Source: Larus michahellis (Eukaryota > Chordata > Aves > Charadriiformes > Laridae). From it: 64,000 bases of DNA. Position 1 is the first letter of the stretch. Each line of letters begins with the position of its first letter. Both the position numbers and the translations under genes were made by a program. Under the pieces are notes generated by a model. It had not been told where the DNA came from, did no database searches, and was given only the letters and a program-made list of their open reading frames with translations. Where the stretch lies: the NCBI RefSeq assembly GCF_964199755.1, contig NC_133896.1, forward strand, positions 85,606,215 through 85,670,214, written 5' to 3'. Positions 15,401-29,300 of this stretch are shown here, in pieces.

Positions 15401-17869
15401 AGGGAACTTTGCTGTTTCTTATGCTTCATGGTATTCAACAGAGGGTTGGTAGCATCAGATCCAGCTGTACTACTGTCCTTGGAGCTGGCTTTTCAAAAAC
15501 CGGTACTTACCAACAGGTGCTACTTTGGAGATGTATTAGACCTATGATGGTAAAGTTGCTCCGTTTTCTCACCGCGATTAGCTTTGCCAAACATCTGACT
15601 CCTTAATGCCAATCAGCATATTTATACTGTTTTCAGAGGGCTGATTAACCCTTTTATGGACATGAAACTAGATTCAAAATCAGCTTTAGTCATCAGGAAG
15701 TCTAAGCAGACATCTACTATTTAGCACACTGTAATCTTATGAGGTACCCTAAAGGCTCTTTCTTCTCTGGCAGAGGTGCTGCCATGGGTCCACAAAGTCA
15801 CATCAGAAAAATTTACATCTGCTCCTTCTGCAGGTGCGTTGGTGGTGTTCACTGTGTCCAAGCAAAAAGAAATGAAAGCTCACTCGAGAATAAGAAATCT
15901 CATGAGGAGGAGGGACTAGACTTGTTGCTGAGCTAAGAAGCTTTTGTGTGAAAGAGAAAGCAGGGAGCAATGGAGGGGAGGGGCATCAAATCCAGACATT
16001 ACTTCAGGCATTAATGCCCTAAGGGCTAGCTAGAGATATGTTACTATGTTTATAGAAACAGATTAAAATCGGATTTCACACATAGATATCTAGCACACCA
16101 AGGGTTATGAAAATCCTCATTGACTGGTGAAAGCACAATAGCATAGTCGTTGGTTGCCCAGCAAACCTGAGGAAGCTTGGCTCTGATTCATGCCAAGAGA
16201 CAATAAAGAAACCACACAATGAACAATTGCTTTCGTACCGAACTCAGATCTCTTTCCCTCTGAGGAAATCTTCTCAAGTGAAGAAGGACAAGATCTAAAG
16301 GGTAAGCTTGTAGTTACACAAATTCACCCTATCTTTTAGGTGCACCTCAGTAAACTATTACTCAGACTGTGAAACCATGTGTTTACCTTCTGTGCCTTTT
16401 CACGGCAAGCGTTAGATACAATCAATCACTTCTTTAAGCCTTTGAGCAATCTTTTTTTTTTTTCCAGTGCCCTAGCCTAACATGGTGGGAATGCAGACAT
16501 GACATTTAGTATGCAGACAAGAGCCAGGATTGCATGTGCCTTGACCAACCGCCAGCCCAGCCTGCTTGCTCTCTGAGCTGCCCAGACCAGAAGCAGTCAG
16601 TGACCAGAATGTGGTCAGCGCTGAGCTGGAGCTAACATCGCTGTGCCAAAGCTAATAACGCTTCTCTCCCAGCTGAGCTAATGGAAGCTTCATGGTGGCT
16701 CACAGAGCAGCCCAAGCAGACTCTCGTCAGCCTGGAAAATACCACGTAGATAAACCCAGTGTAGCTTTCAAAGAAGGCAAGAAACGTGTTTATAGGCAGA
16801 AGAACAGGGCATTTCCATGCTGCCGGTATCTCCAAAGAATTTAGCTCGTGTGATGCAAAACAAGTCACTCTAGCGATCTGACTTCTGTCTTGCTCCAGCA
16901 GTCACGCATTTCCTATTATTGACTGCATTTAAAACACCCTAGCATGAAGATCTGGGCACTTTTGGTGAACCAATGAATCAGTAATTTTTTTGCAGTTTGG
17001 ATCTCAGTTATGCAGGCTATCTACACTCTGTGGGACTCTGGTAAGACATCATACCAGAAGGACATTCTCACATTAAAAATTCAGGAAACAAAGAGGTTTT
17101 AGTATCTCTCTTTGCTCCCATGGTACAAGAGTTGAAGCCATACACACTTATTTTTCAATCCTAGAAACTCGTTAGCCAAAACTAGCTATTTCAATGCTGT
17201 CTCCCAAAGGAACGCTTTTGGATGTTTTCCATTAAATAAAATGAAAAGGTAATATTTCTCCTTTATATTTTTCTGTCATTCCAGCTCAAAGAAACTCATA
17301 ATCATGAGTCTCACTGGGGCCAAAAAGCAGGTATGACAATACCTTGAGCTGTAGGGACAATATTCATGTCCCATAGGCAAGAAAAAAGAGCATGTTACTA
17401 TCAAATTACTGAGTGTTAACAAAACCATTCATACGTGTAGGCGTATTTACAGACAGTTGTATCACAAAGCTTAACTCAGCTGAAGCTTAGGGGAGCATCA
17501 GTGAAGACAATGGAAGCCCTTATGTATGGTTGGATGCATGGGAACACTGTATTATAGCTATAAACTATCTGACTATACTTTAGCCAAAGTTTTATTATTA
17601 AGACAGCATTTTAGCTGACTTGCCCTCTTGGTTTTGTAATCTGAATAAGCACATTTATTAAACCCATTCTATACTGTCTTCAAGTACACTGAATCTTCTC
17701 TAAGAAAATATAATAGGTCTGTGCGTGGAAATTTGCGTAGCTCTGGCATGCTAAAAATTAGTCATAAATGAGTGACTCACCATAGGCCCCTTTCACTACC
17801 TGGGACAAATTCACTATAAAGCACTTTATAGAAGAGTTGTCAGGGGATTACACATCAAAATGTTAGTAA
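6491..17869. other. Intergenic, no gene seen
   Basis: AT-rich with frequent stops. It contains a possible CR1 relic (10,760-11,110) and a less AT-rich stretch at 11,110-12,520 that may be an old interspersed repeat of unrecognised type. A perfect 12-base palindrome of five C, AT, five G is at 9954-9965. Confidence 0.55.
10760..11110 (-). mobile_element. Possible ancient CR1 relic
   Basis: The stretch ctgttcatcattctcctggc (from 11033), followed by tcctctctgaacc and atttatcaacatggttttt, matches the complement of the ancient CR1 3' region. The flanking sequence is too diverged to set borders. Confidence 0.4.
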
Positions 17870-18480
17870 AATCATACAAAAATAATCCTGGAAGAGGCTT
17901 CATGGGGTTATATAGCCTATCCTGCTGCCCAAGACAAAACCAATGAACTTGCCTGAGTGCCTCCAATCTCATGGTCTGTAACCTCCACAAGTAAGTCTTC
18001 TTAATATTGAAAGATTTTTCCTAGTACCCAGATTAAACACTCCTCCCTCCAGTTTGGCCCATTACTTTTAGTCCTATCCGTCATAGACATAAGAAAATAA
18101 ATTATTCCCTTTGTCTTGGCAGCAGCCTTTTTATATATCTAGATTAGCCACTTCTTTTTTTTTTTTTTGTGTAGATTATTCATCCACAATTCATTTAGTT
18201 TTTCTTAACATGACGTTTTTTCTAAACCTCCGATCATTTTTGCTGCTGTCCTGTTGCCTTTCTCTGCCTGTGCAGAGTCAAAGAGAGCAGGAGATGCAGC
18301 ACACTGGTTCACATAACCTCGTAGGACTTTTGCCTTTTTTGCAATTAGATTATTATTGATTTATTTTCAATCTGTAACCTATTATCTATAGTGCCTCTGT
18401 GATCCTTTCAAGCGCCAACTTTATTTCGTTCTTCAGAAAATATTCTGAAGAATTTTCTCTTTTATTTTGAAAGGTGTTGC
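17870..18480 (-). mobile_element. Ancient CR1 LINE 3' end, minus orientation
   Basis: The order of phrases on the + strand (steps like cttttagtcctatccgtca, cagcagcctttttatatat, ttcttaacatgacgttttt, aacctccgatcatttttgct) matches the complement of the ancient amniote CR1 3' region. It is heavily decayed, with a T run inserted near 18,150. Boundaries are approximate. Confidence 0.65.
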
Positions 18481-21400
18481 AATAGATATACTAATTTAAT
18501 TTCAGCCACATAATTTGCTCCCAACACACTAACCTTAATATAAGAGATGGAAACCACAAAACATTCTGATATTCTTGCAGGAGGCTCAGCTTGGGCAAGG
18601 TTCTGTCACAGGCCACAGTTTTTGTACCTACATGTACATATATATATACATATAAACATTTAATTATCTTAAAGTTTGAGAAATTAAAGCCCTCCAGGGT
18701 TAGATAAGGGAACTTTATATCTTTTGGAAGAGGGAATTTCCCAGCATCCCAGTGAAACACACAACTGTTGCTTCTAGCTATGTAAGGGCCCAAAATAAAA
18801 CTAATTAAAGACTAAGACCAATGTAAGTAAAATTCCTCTGAAAAAAACCAAAAATAGCCTAGCCTGAAAGAGCTCTGTTATTTTATTCTGCTCTTGAGTT
18901 TCACATGTATTTACAATAGCTAGGGTATTACACGCTCAAAATTGAAGAAAAAAAAATGTATTTCAAAGGTTTTTAAAAATTCATTTTTGTAATTTGTGCA
19001 CATATTTAAAAAATCAATTACTCAGCTGAGATTATCTACACACATACTATTTCTTATTATCCCTGATCCAACCTAAGAGTTGCCTATGTGCTTGATCATA
19101 ATATATATGCAAATAGTTTACATAGATACTCATACATACAATGGATTTATAGGAAACTGATATGCTATGGGTGAAATTTTTGAAGTGCTGAAAAATGAAA
19201 CTTTGAGTATTTTGAAAACATAATCCAATAAATTTCAACATGTGCAAACTCAAGGAGCCTTTCTCTGGGGACTGATTCTTCTGGAAACACTAGAACTAAA
19301 TGCACATACATTTTAACCTGCCTCTGGCCAGACTAGGTATAAAATGTTTCCCCTTTCCCATGCCATCTTCAAAACCGCCATTTGCAAGCCTGCGGTTTAG
19401 TATGGTCTGTGTCACTTTTGCATGAGCACTTCTTATTCATCTGGATATGAAAATAATTAACAATTACATTCTAACTTAGTACTGATCTGATCTTTTCCTC
19501 AGTGACGTTTTAGGTCTTTATTTTCTACCTCTCTTTCCTACGTGGTAATATTATCAATTTATACAGTAGAACTGAGAATTTCCAGCTGCATTGCATTAAT
19601 ATCAGTTATTAACTTATACTAAAGAATGATGTTCTTTAAACAACAAAAGATTTCTTTAGAACAGTGAATCTCTAGCTTTGGAAGCACAGAATATATCAAG
19701 GTATGTGAGTTGTAATTTCACTTTCCAACTAGTTAGTGCCCACAGGTTTCAATGTGCTGAACTTATTTCACAATCCTGTAAGAAATATTCATGGACTGTA
19801 ACTCAGGCAATTGCTTAGTCTCTTCTTCTTTTATTATTTTTTTTCTTCTTTTTACACATGAGTTGGAAAGGATGTGAAGAGAATGCAGAAGAGATGACAG
19901 TAAAATCAGACCTTCAGCATGAGAAGAATGTACTGAATTGCTTCTGACTTTTAGTGACAAAACAAAGATATAGAATAAAACGCAGAGCAGGATCATAGCA
20001 AATATTAATAAACTCTGATGTCTCTGCTTCCTGTGTTTGATGAGCAGGACTGAAGTTATTAAGGTCTTTCCATTCAGTACATCATTTCAGAGACCGGAAA
20101 AACTGTTAGCCTCATTCTTTTGGTTTGAGATTACTTTCAGAGAAAGGTGAAAATAGAAAAAAAAAAAAGCAAAACAAGTATTTATCTGAAGCTTGGCCAA
20201 TACCAGTGATGCAAATCAGCTCTTCTGTCTTAAAACTGTTTTAGTATAATGCTGTTAAATGGGTTCCATAATGGTTTGTTCTTTTCAGTACAAAGGACAT
20301 TAAGAGAAAGGGTTCATTACGGTAGATCAAGTTTAGCAAATAGTTGTTCAAACGCATCTCCAGAAATCTTTCAGATGGAAGGAAGTGCCCAACAGAAACA
20401 TACTACCTTACTTTTATCTATCCTGACATACATTGTGTTTGAGGTGTAGCTTCGTTCGCTGCTAGAAAAGAGACTTGACCTCAGAAGATGATTTGAAAGG
20501 TGAGAGAAGTGGGACTCAAGAAGGTTTACTTGGACAGAGACCTGTCACACACGTTATGTCTCCAAGCTTAAATTCTTACTGAAAGATATTTGCATAGAAA
20601 GCAAGTAGGGTAGGAAACATCTAATCTGTCATGCATATCAATCAATCTTCCCTCTTCCTTCCCTCCCTTATTCTCTCCTTTGTTTCCTTTCTAGTTCCAG
20701 GTTTCAATAGGATAGAGCTTGGAACTTCTCCAGTATGATTTGAAAACAAACCACTTCGCTCAGTGACCATGAATTTCACCTGGTGACTGCAAGATCTGGG
20801 AGCAGATCCCTGCTTTGACTACTTCAGATCAAGCTCTGGAGCCTGGATCATCTATCTCTGGTAGAAGGCATGCGATCCAAGGAGTCTCATTCTTCCAATC
20901 CCTTTTTCTATTCCTCTTTCAATTTCTGAGGATTTTTTCCTGACTCAGATTTCCTCACAACTGATACAGTTTCATGGAAAGATTAACTTCAGCAGGTCAG
21001 CATTTTCCATAAACAATAAGTAGCATCAGATAATTTTTCTCTACCTCGGTATGTGTTTCTCTGAAATCCCATCTTGGAAAAAAGATATTCTCCCTGTGAC
21101 GTTTGGGAGAGAAGCTTTGTGCTTACTTCATACAGTCAGTTGGGATATGGGAGCAGAATTTGGCCCATGCAGCTGAGTGGAAAGGAAGTTTTCAGCAAAG
21201 TACTTACTCTTCTCAAATAATATGGCTGCAGTTCAGAATTAACAGTGTCTCTGCTAACTAACTGGTTAAGCTCCAAAATTCGTTCTTTCTCATCAAACTT
21301 AAACACTGCTACAAGGAAGCATCCCTTCTTTTCTTCTGCCTGCAAATGCCATGCAGAAAGGTGAGGTAGCAATAAATGTTGAGTATAAGGGTGAAAAGAA

Positions 21401-23911
21401 GCGGAAGTTTTTATTTATTTTTTTTTGATGGACAGGCTGACAAGAGGCAGGGGCAGTGTCAGAAGAGGAAGAAGGGCAGGAAATCTGGTAAAGACACCAA
21501 ATCCTTGAGATTGTATTCATCCAATTCCGAGCAGGATTTACCTAATAGTACAGGAAATGTATTATCTAGAATCACATTTATTGCACATAACAAAGTGAAG
21601 TTGCGTCAGTTATGAAATTTCCCATACCACTATCCTGCACTCATTCAGAATAGCAATGACTTCAGCCATGTCTTAAGAAATAGCCACCGCAATATTTAAA
21701 AGCTGACAAAAGATTTTTGAAGTCTGCTTTCACAGTGGCAAATTTAAAGGGGAAGTGGATTACTTCAAAACATGCTAACTCTTCAATCTGTATTACAGCC
21801 AGTTGAGCACTGAGCAAGCTGGAGAATAAAAACAGCTTTAGTTGTGTTCTCCTAGTTATCAGTCCCTAGGAAATACCCATATACATTGTTACTCAGTTCT
21901 GTATCCCGGTTACGTAGCTTGCTAAACCTTTTACTACAGAAAAAAAAAAAAAAAAAAAAGATGCTCTAAATTTCAGTTCCTACAGTTGGCACTTTGTCAA
22001 CCCATCCTCATAAGACAAAAATAAAAAGATAGAGGGCATGATACAAAAATAAGTTTTCTACTGTTTATTTATACCACACTGTACAGTCTTTTGTTTTAAG
22101 GAATGAAAAGGTTAAGCAACATATTTAATGCATAAGGAAATAACTTATTTGATTGAGCTCCCTTGAAATATGATAGATGGCAATTAGGTGTATTCTAGCC
22201 TACAGGACAATATGTTTTATTCATTCTCTACCAAACAAACTCAAGAGTTGAAAAGATATGAAAGAATACATTTCGCAAAGCTAGCACAATCCTATGTGAA
22301 GCTAATCTTTTCTAGCAACCTAACAATGTTATCCAAATTGCCTAAGGTAAAAAATGAATACAAAGGGAGAATGCACATTATGTTTCACTAAACAGAATAA
22401 ATGTTAATTTAATTAAATAAAAAGGCTTCATAGTGCTTTCAAAGTAACCACAAATGTAAACACATTTAATCCCTGGGAAAGCGTCCATTATAATGGATGG
22501 TACATCTCAGCTAGTGAACCTGCAATGGAAACATGACTGGAGCCCTCACATGGAAGCAATACTGGCCCAAATCCTTCTTTGCAAAGTAAGACTTGTTTTG
22601 ACCCCAGCTTCTGGAGTTTAAAATGACTGCTCCCATGTCTCTGCCATGACCACAGCATACTGCCATTGTAATGCTCGGCAGGATCAAAGTCTCTTCTCAG
22701 TTATATAAAGCAATACCCAGGCTTTTAAAAGTTATTTTGAATTAGCCCTTATGTATCTGAAAGCCAAATATGACCGTATATCTGTAACACAGTAATGGTA
22801 TTTTTTTATGTCACAGAGCCCAAATAATACCCACTGGTTCTAGAAACCTAGTAAATGTCCTTCAAATTATATTCCAGTTTAGCAAAAATGATCCAACAAA
22901 ATTTGGGTTAAGTGTATGCCTGTGCAGTGAGCCAACATAATCCATTTAAGTTCCATTAAATATTCAAATGCAGTATGAAAAGAAATTATACCTTTACTCA
23001 ATGTGCCCTCTATGTAGGGATTTAAATGAGAATTGCTAAGGCAAACCACTAGAGGAAACATAAACTTGACTTGGAGAATCAATCAGCCACAATTTTTTCT
23101 TTGCGCTCCCTTTCCCTTCTTTTTCCAAAATATTTTATTGTGATTAGCAAGGACTAGATTTCATTGTCTTTACTACTGCTGTCTCTAATTTTGTGGGTAC
23201 TACTGATTCTCTCAACTGTAGAAAATAAGTATTCCACAAGGCGCTCTGTACACCCCTAGAGTCATAAATGTAACGCTATGCCCATCTACAACCTTGCAGA
23301 AAGCCTTCAAAGAAGAGGGTGAAAGTGTGCGTGGACTTGTCTATGCACACACATGCGAACACTTATATTTCCATCACTTCTTTAAGTTAAATCAGGGAAG
23401 TCACATGTATCTATGGCATCTTAGGATCAAATACATCCTGGATGAAGAAAAAAATATTAATTTAAAATGTTTGAGAATTAAACCAATAAAACTGAAAACT
23501 GACAACTAAAAAGGCTCTTTAAGAATGGAAAAAACCCCAAACATTAAGAGTTAATTAGTAAAAAACATATTGAAATTTCTAGGACCTTCTGAAATGCAAA
23601 CAATGAAAGGCAGTTGTATATGACCTTCAGCACTTTCCCTCACACACAGACGTGCATACATTTTACTAATGTCCCTTGACTACTATTAAAAGTAAACAGT
23701 TTTCAAAATGAATGCAGACCTTATCTGGTGGATAGAAAAATGTCATGACTAATTTCTGCATTGTATAGCTTACAATGGGTGTCTTATGCAGAAGGACATT
23801 AAAGGGTAGTGGACAGACCCCTTTGTACCCTCAATAAATCTGCTCCTGGTTATCCATCAGTGCATGGGGCTATCAAATATACGTTCTTTCTAATGCCTTT
23901 ACTTTCTAATG
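18481..23911. other. Intergenic, no gene seen
   Basis: AT-rich with no supported exon. A 14-base perfect palindrome TCCATTATAATGGA is at 22484-22497 and an A run at 21940. Confidence 0.55.
21940..21959 (+). repeat. Poly(A) run of about 20
   Basis: A homopolymer in AT-rich intergenic DNA with no adjacent element identified. Confidence 0.9.
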
Positions 23912-25215
23912 GAATAGAATCATTTGGGTTGGAAAAGACCCTTAAGATTGTGAAGTCCAACCGTTAACGAAACACTACCAAGTCCACCACTAAAGCGTGT
24001 CCCTAAGCGCCACATCTACATGTCTTTTAAATGCCTCTAGGGACGGTGACTCAACCACTTCCCTGGACAGCCTGTTCCAATGCTTGCCAATCCTTTCAGT
24101 GATGAAATTCTTTCCTAGTATCCAGTCTAAACCTCCCCTGATGCAACTTGAGTCTGTTTCCTCTCGTCATATCGCTCGTAATGTGGGAGAAGAGACCAAC
24201 ACCCACCTCTCTACAACCTCCTTTCACATAGTTCTAGAGAGCAATAAGGTCTCCCCTCAGCCTCCTTTTCTCCAGATTGAACACCAGAGTTCCCTCAGCC
24301 GCTCCTCATAAGTCTTGTTCTCTAGACTCTTCGCCAGCTTTGTTGCGCTTCCCCGGACCCACTCCAGCATCTCAATGTCTTTCTTGTAGTGAGGTGTCCA
24401 AAACCGGACACAGTACTCCAGGTGGGGCCTCACCAGTGCCGAATACAGGGGGATGATCACTTCCCTAGTCCTGCCCACCACACTGTTCCTGATACAAGCC
24501 AGGATGCTGTTGGCCTTCTTGGCCACCTGGGCACACTGCTGGCTCACATTCATCTGGCAGTCAACCAACACCCCCAGGTGCTTTTCCACCAGGCAGCTTT
24601 CCATCCACTCTTCCCCAAGCCTGTAGCATTGCATGGGGTTGCCGTGACCCAAGTGCAGGACCTGGCAGTTGACCTTGTTAAGCTTCGTACCATTGGCCTC
24701 AGCCCATCGATCCAGCCTGTCCAGATCCCTCTGTAGAACCTTCCTACCCCCAAGCAGATCATCACTGCTACCAAACTTGGTGTCAACTGCAAACTTACTG
24801 AGGGTGCACTCAATCCCACCGTCCAGATCATTGATAAAGATATTAAATGTAACTAACCCCAATACTGAGCCCTGGGGAACACCACTGGTGATAAGCCACC
24901 AACTGGATTTAACTCCATTCACTGCAACTCTGGGCTTGTCCATCCAGCCAGTTTTTTACCTGTCCAAACCACAAGCAGAGGGTCTCTCCAGGAGAATGCT
25001 GTGGGCAACAGTGTCAATGGCTTTACTAAAGTCAAGGTAAACAAGCCTTTCCCTCATCCACTAGGTGGGTCATCTTCTTATAGAAGGAGATCAGGTTAGT
25101 CAAGAAGGACCTGCTTTTCATAAACCTATGCTAACTGAGCCTGATCACCTGGTTGTCCTGTACCTGCTGTGTGATGGTGCTCAAGATGATCTGATCCATA
25201 CTGTGGTGTTTTGGA
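23912..25215 (-). mobile_element. CR1 LINE, 5'-truncated copy, minus orientation
   Basis: The 3' end lies at 23912 (complement of the usual ATTCTATT-type end with the AATGATTC motif). Reading on the minus strand passes the CR1 3' region and the reverse transcriptase C-terminal half, and ends about 25215 within the fingers/palm portion. The element is 5' truncated. It is more diverged than the copy at 38,205 and belongs to another CR1 lineage, judging from the different residues in the same domain. Confidence 0.93.
24257..24943 (-). pseudogene. CR1 reverse transcriptase fragment with mutated catalytic box
   Basis: A 228-codon frame contains [10 protein letters not shown] (residues 20-29) and the palm motif FAVD at residues 51-54, where active CR1 has FADD. 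One catalytic aspartate (codon 53, 24785-24787) is now valine. The frame continues through [10 protein letters not shown] and YEERLRELW, then ends early. It cannot encode an active enzyme. The ATG is incidental, since the domain extends upstream. Confidence 0.85.
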
Positions 25216-26305
25216 CTCTCTCATTGTCATAAATTGTGTCACAGACACATACTTGGGTGCTTTTTCAGCACTACAGATAAACAGCAGTGAAAGTCTTTGC
25301 TTACAAAAATTTCTCTGCTTTATCTTCTAGGCTCAAAATAGGCCACACCTTTTCACAGAAGATACTTGGCCGCTCAGTGATGTTCCATGCTTACTGAAAA
25401 GGCTGAAGCTCAGCAGTGGCAAACGTTTTCTAAGAACCAAGAAAACCAAGGGGGACGCTTTTCCAGCGTCCTAAATTTTGCATTTGATTGTGCACTGAAT
25501 GAAACATGACTGCTGCACCCTTCCCCTGAACTGTTTTCAGTCACCAAGGAAAAAGGAATCTTCCTGCTGCAAAAAGAAGATGCCATTTTCATAGCAGAGC
25601 TTCTGCCTAGAATTCAAATGCATGTAGGCACCTTCTTCATTTTTCCTCAGTCAACTAAGTATCGTGTGTGATTTTACCGGTGAAGGCCGGTCATTGGGAG
25701 GAGTCCTCATTTAGCCTTCCATGATGTTGAAGAAGAAATTATTTCTTTCATCACTTATTTCTACAAAGTGTTGGCTTAGAATACGACCTGCCAGAAAGTT
25801 TCGAATGAATTCTGATTAGCCCAGTACCACTAATTGCAAGCAAGGAAATATCTCTGTACTTTTATTATATATTTATATTGTTAAATCTCACTTAAACTCT
25901 ACCTTAAGTCTATTTTTTGAGATTCAAGTGATGCATGAGCCGCCTCATTCTGATTTTCAGTACAGATATTAATTCCTTTCTCAGCCCTAGCAGTTCAATT
26001 CAGTGCACTTTAAATATATTATTTATAAAACCGTTTCCTTCATATATTTATATTCATATACACATGCAAATGCACACACATTTATAACTTTAGCAAATGG
26101 CAAACATTAAAGGAAATATGCATTGATTAATTCTTATGTGTGGCAACAAAGCAGAGTTTCAAGAGCAATTAGTTGATGCAAAGATTAAGGCTTAAGAAGA
26201 CAAAAGCAGAATCCAGAAGAGTTGTGGTGAACAGGAATAAATAAAATAATTCTCTCAGACTTTCATGTGGGTGGACTATGGCCAGAGGCACGCCATTTCC
26301 ACCTC

Positions 26306-26330
26306 AAAAAAAAAAAAAAAAAAAAAAAAA
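26306..26330 (+). repeat. Poly(A) run of 25
   Basis: An uninterrupted A homopolymer with no recognisable retrocopy on its 5' side. Confidence 0.9.
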
Positions 26331-29300
26331 GTCTCTTCTTAAAGGAAATAAATACCTTAACAGAAATCAAGACTCAGCATGTATCCATTGACCTAGCCAT
26401 GAAAACTTTAGCAACTTTAGCAATAACATTTTTTAACGAGACTATCACATACTGGTTTTCTTTTTCTGTTAGTGAAGTATGATAAATTTTATTCAAATTA
26501 TGCAACAGTTAAAAGAAGTTATGATTGACATTTCAAGAGAATTCTTCACAAATTGACCATATAAAGAAATGAGATGACAGGAAGGAGACAAGTAGGTGAG
26601 AATTGTACATCTGAGACCTAGGATTTACTATCTCCTGCTCCTACTAATTTTCTTTTGTTCAGAGTGTGGGGAACAGTGATCATACCAAAAATAAATGAAG
26701 CTAGCAACTGGCATGTACTTCTGTGTTGAAATGATCATGGCAGCATTCACTAGAGTACTATAATTCACCATTGTTTTAAGAAGGCGTAAAATAATAGTGC
26801 AGACCTGGCATAATTATGACAACTCTGTTTTTTCAGTCAAGTATTAATTCTCAGGCTTTTCATAAGGCTTTTTTTTTTTTTTAATTATTATTTTTAACAG
26901 TGAGTAATCTCCCACACCACACAAATCCTCTGTCTCCATCATCTCTTCAGATCAAGATTTCTATTAGGACACAGTTTATATTTAGCAATAACAATGTATA
27001 TAGTCACAGGTATCCATGAATGAACATGGGCAGACAAAGTTTTCCTCTACAGTCATGCTTGCCTGGGCAGAGAACCTGAATGTAGTAGAGCTAAGTAAAA
27101 TTCTTGTGCTACATGTTGCTTGAAAGTCAGGGTTTTTTCAGCATAAAGAAGATGGCATGCATAGATAGATATTTTCAAACATACCCTCATTAAAACACCA
27201 AGAGTTGGTTGGACATGGTTTCCCTCCCCTCGCTCACTATCTATTATCACAGCGTTACCATAACCTAAAACCCAGCAGACTGAGGAGTACTGCTGGAAAA
27301 TTCCCCTCCCCTTGAAGGTGTAGATTTCTCTCCCTGCCAAATAAAATTAAAAAAAAAAAAAACCACAAAAAAAAGCAGCTTCAGACCTCACCCTTTACAT
27401 CTGCATTGAGGATATTGGCAGATACTGCATAGTGATGCAGAGCACCAGTAGCCTGCTACTACATTCATAACAGCTGGAATTGCAGACCCTAATTTGGAGT
27501 AATAATATAATACCATAAAGGCAAATGCTTACTTGGGTTTGGTTACAGCACTTCAGCTTTCACAACATATGACCCCACCCACACAGAGACAGTTTCATCT
27601 TACAAAAATGGGGATAAGCCCTATTACCTGTATAATTGTGTCTGTAGACATCTGCATGGCTTACATTTCCCGATTACATTCTGGCCATAGTCCTTCTAGA
27701 CGAAGCCCAGTCCCCTCCAAGGCTTAACTGTAACTTCAGCAACTTGCTTGTCAGCTTAGACAGTCCACCTTCTTCTGAGATCAGTGCCTTTCCTTGGTAT
27801 CACTCCTTCTCTGTGGCCTCAAGGCCCTTTCAATATGTTGCTTTGCTACCCTCCCTGATGGCCCTCCAGTACTAACTCATTCCACAGTAACAGCGGACAG
27901 CACAGTCCTCCAGCATGGGGACCATGTTTAATATGGCAGAGCGAGCCCTTCTGATCTCACCATCACTTTCTTAACAAGGGGCCCTTTAGCGCTTGAAAAA
28001 CACCCTAACATTAAAAGCAAAAAAACAAATATATTCCTTGAAATTTTAAGAGCTCGCTCAGTGGTGGTGACAGATGTCAGATTGACACGACTGAAGAAGA
28101 GAACTTTCAGTGATGCATATGCAGGTTCTGGTTAGGCACTGATAGTCCTTTTTTCCTCCTCTGCCACCCCCCAGACCTCCCCTCATGAACAACATGGTGC
28201 TGAAGCCATCACCTGGAGAGACCACCTCGAAGAACAGTGTAATCCCCATGCCAAATTAATGCTTGGGTTCCTAGCTGACACCGCCAAGAGAGGTGCCAGT
28301 CTTGATGGTCTTAGCAATATAGATACCCGCCACCCACAGAGAGCCAGACTGAGAGACCATCAATTCATAAATTTATTCTATTTATTTTATGACATCACAT
28401 CAATTAAACTTCTATTCCAAACCCTTATGTTGTAGCTGAAAATACCTCCAGGCAATACCTTCACATTTAAATTAAAAAAATATCTCACTTCATCTGGCTT
28501 CTTCTGTTCCTCCTTCCCCCTCATCGTAGCTCGGAAATGACATACAACAGATGAAGGAGTATGGAAACAAACTTAAAATCACCATTTTAGACATTATCCC
28601 AGCAGGTGTGCATGTTTTACTTGGAATTTATGAGAAGTAGTAAATATTGCTAACTCAGCTCTGCCCATCTTGCCGCAAACTCTTTCTGACCAATTTATAT
28701 GCAGCATCCTGTTGCCACTGGTGGCAGTGGATGTGGCTATCGGAACCCGCTACAGCAGACTGTAAAGAGCTAACACTTTCTAGTATTGCCTCCCAGTAAA
28801 GCTTTAAAATTGTCATAAAAGCTTTTATATTTTATCTGTTTGAATGTGTATTAGCAATCAGCAGAACAAATCTCTAGGTAAAGTAATGGTTTGGGCCTCT
28901 TTCTGTTCAGATGCTAATCACTCAGCCTAAATAAGCAGCCTGACACTGCTGAATTTCATTACTCATTTGCCTGTCACTAAATTAGATGAGATTAATAAAT
29001 AGAAACTGAAAGACAGTCACCAAATTCATCTCTCCAGTGAAACTCATCTTCAAACAAAACTGAGAAGAGACCCTAGTCATTTACCATATGTATTATGGGA
29101 TCTTTTTTTTTCATTGTGTAGATGCTCAAGTATAGCTGGATTACTTTTTCCTGATCTCTTTTCTTAACCCCATTTGTCCCAGACAGGCATCTCGGTCTTA
29201 CACCTGATAGGAAGTACTCCAAGGCACCAGGCAGGTTTTGAAATAAATGAGAAGAGAATGAATCCAGTCACACAGCAAAAGCGAGATAAATTAATAACAT

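Noticed and set aside
21940..26330. A runs as possible tails of processed pseudogenes
   Set aside because: The sequence before each A run carries no recognisable gene fragment and no flanking target-site duplication could be seen.
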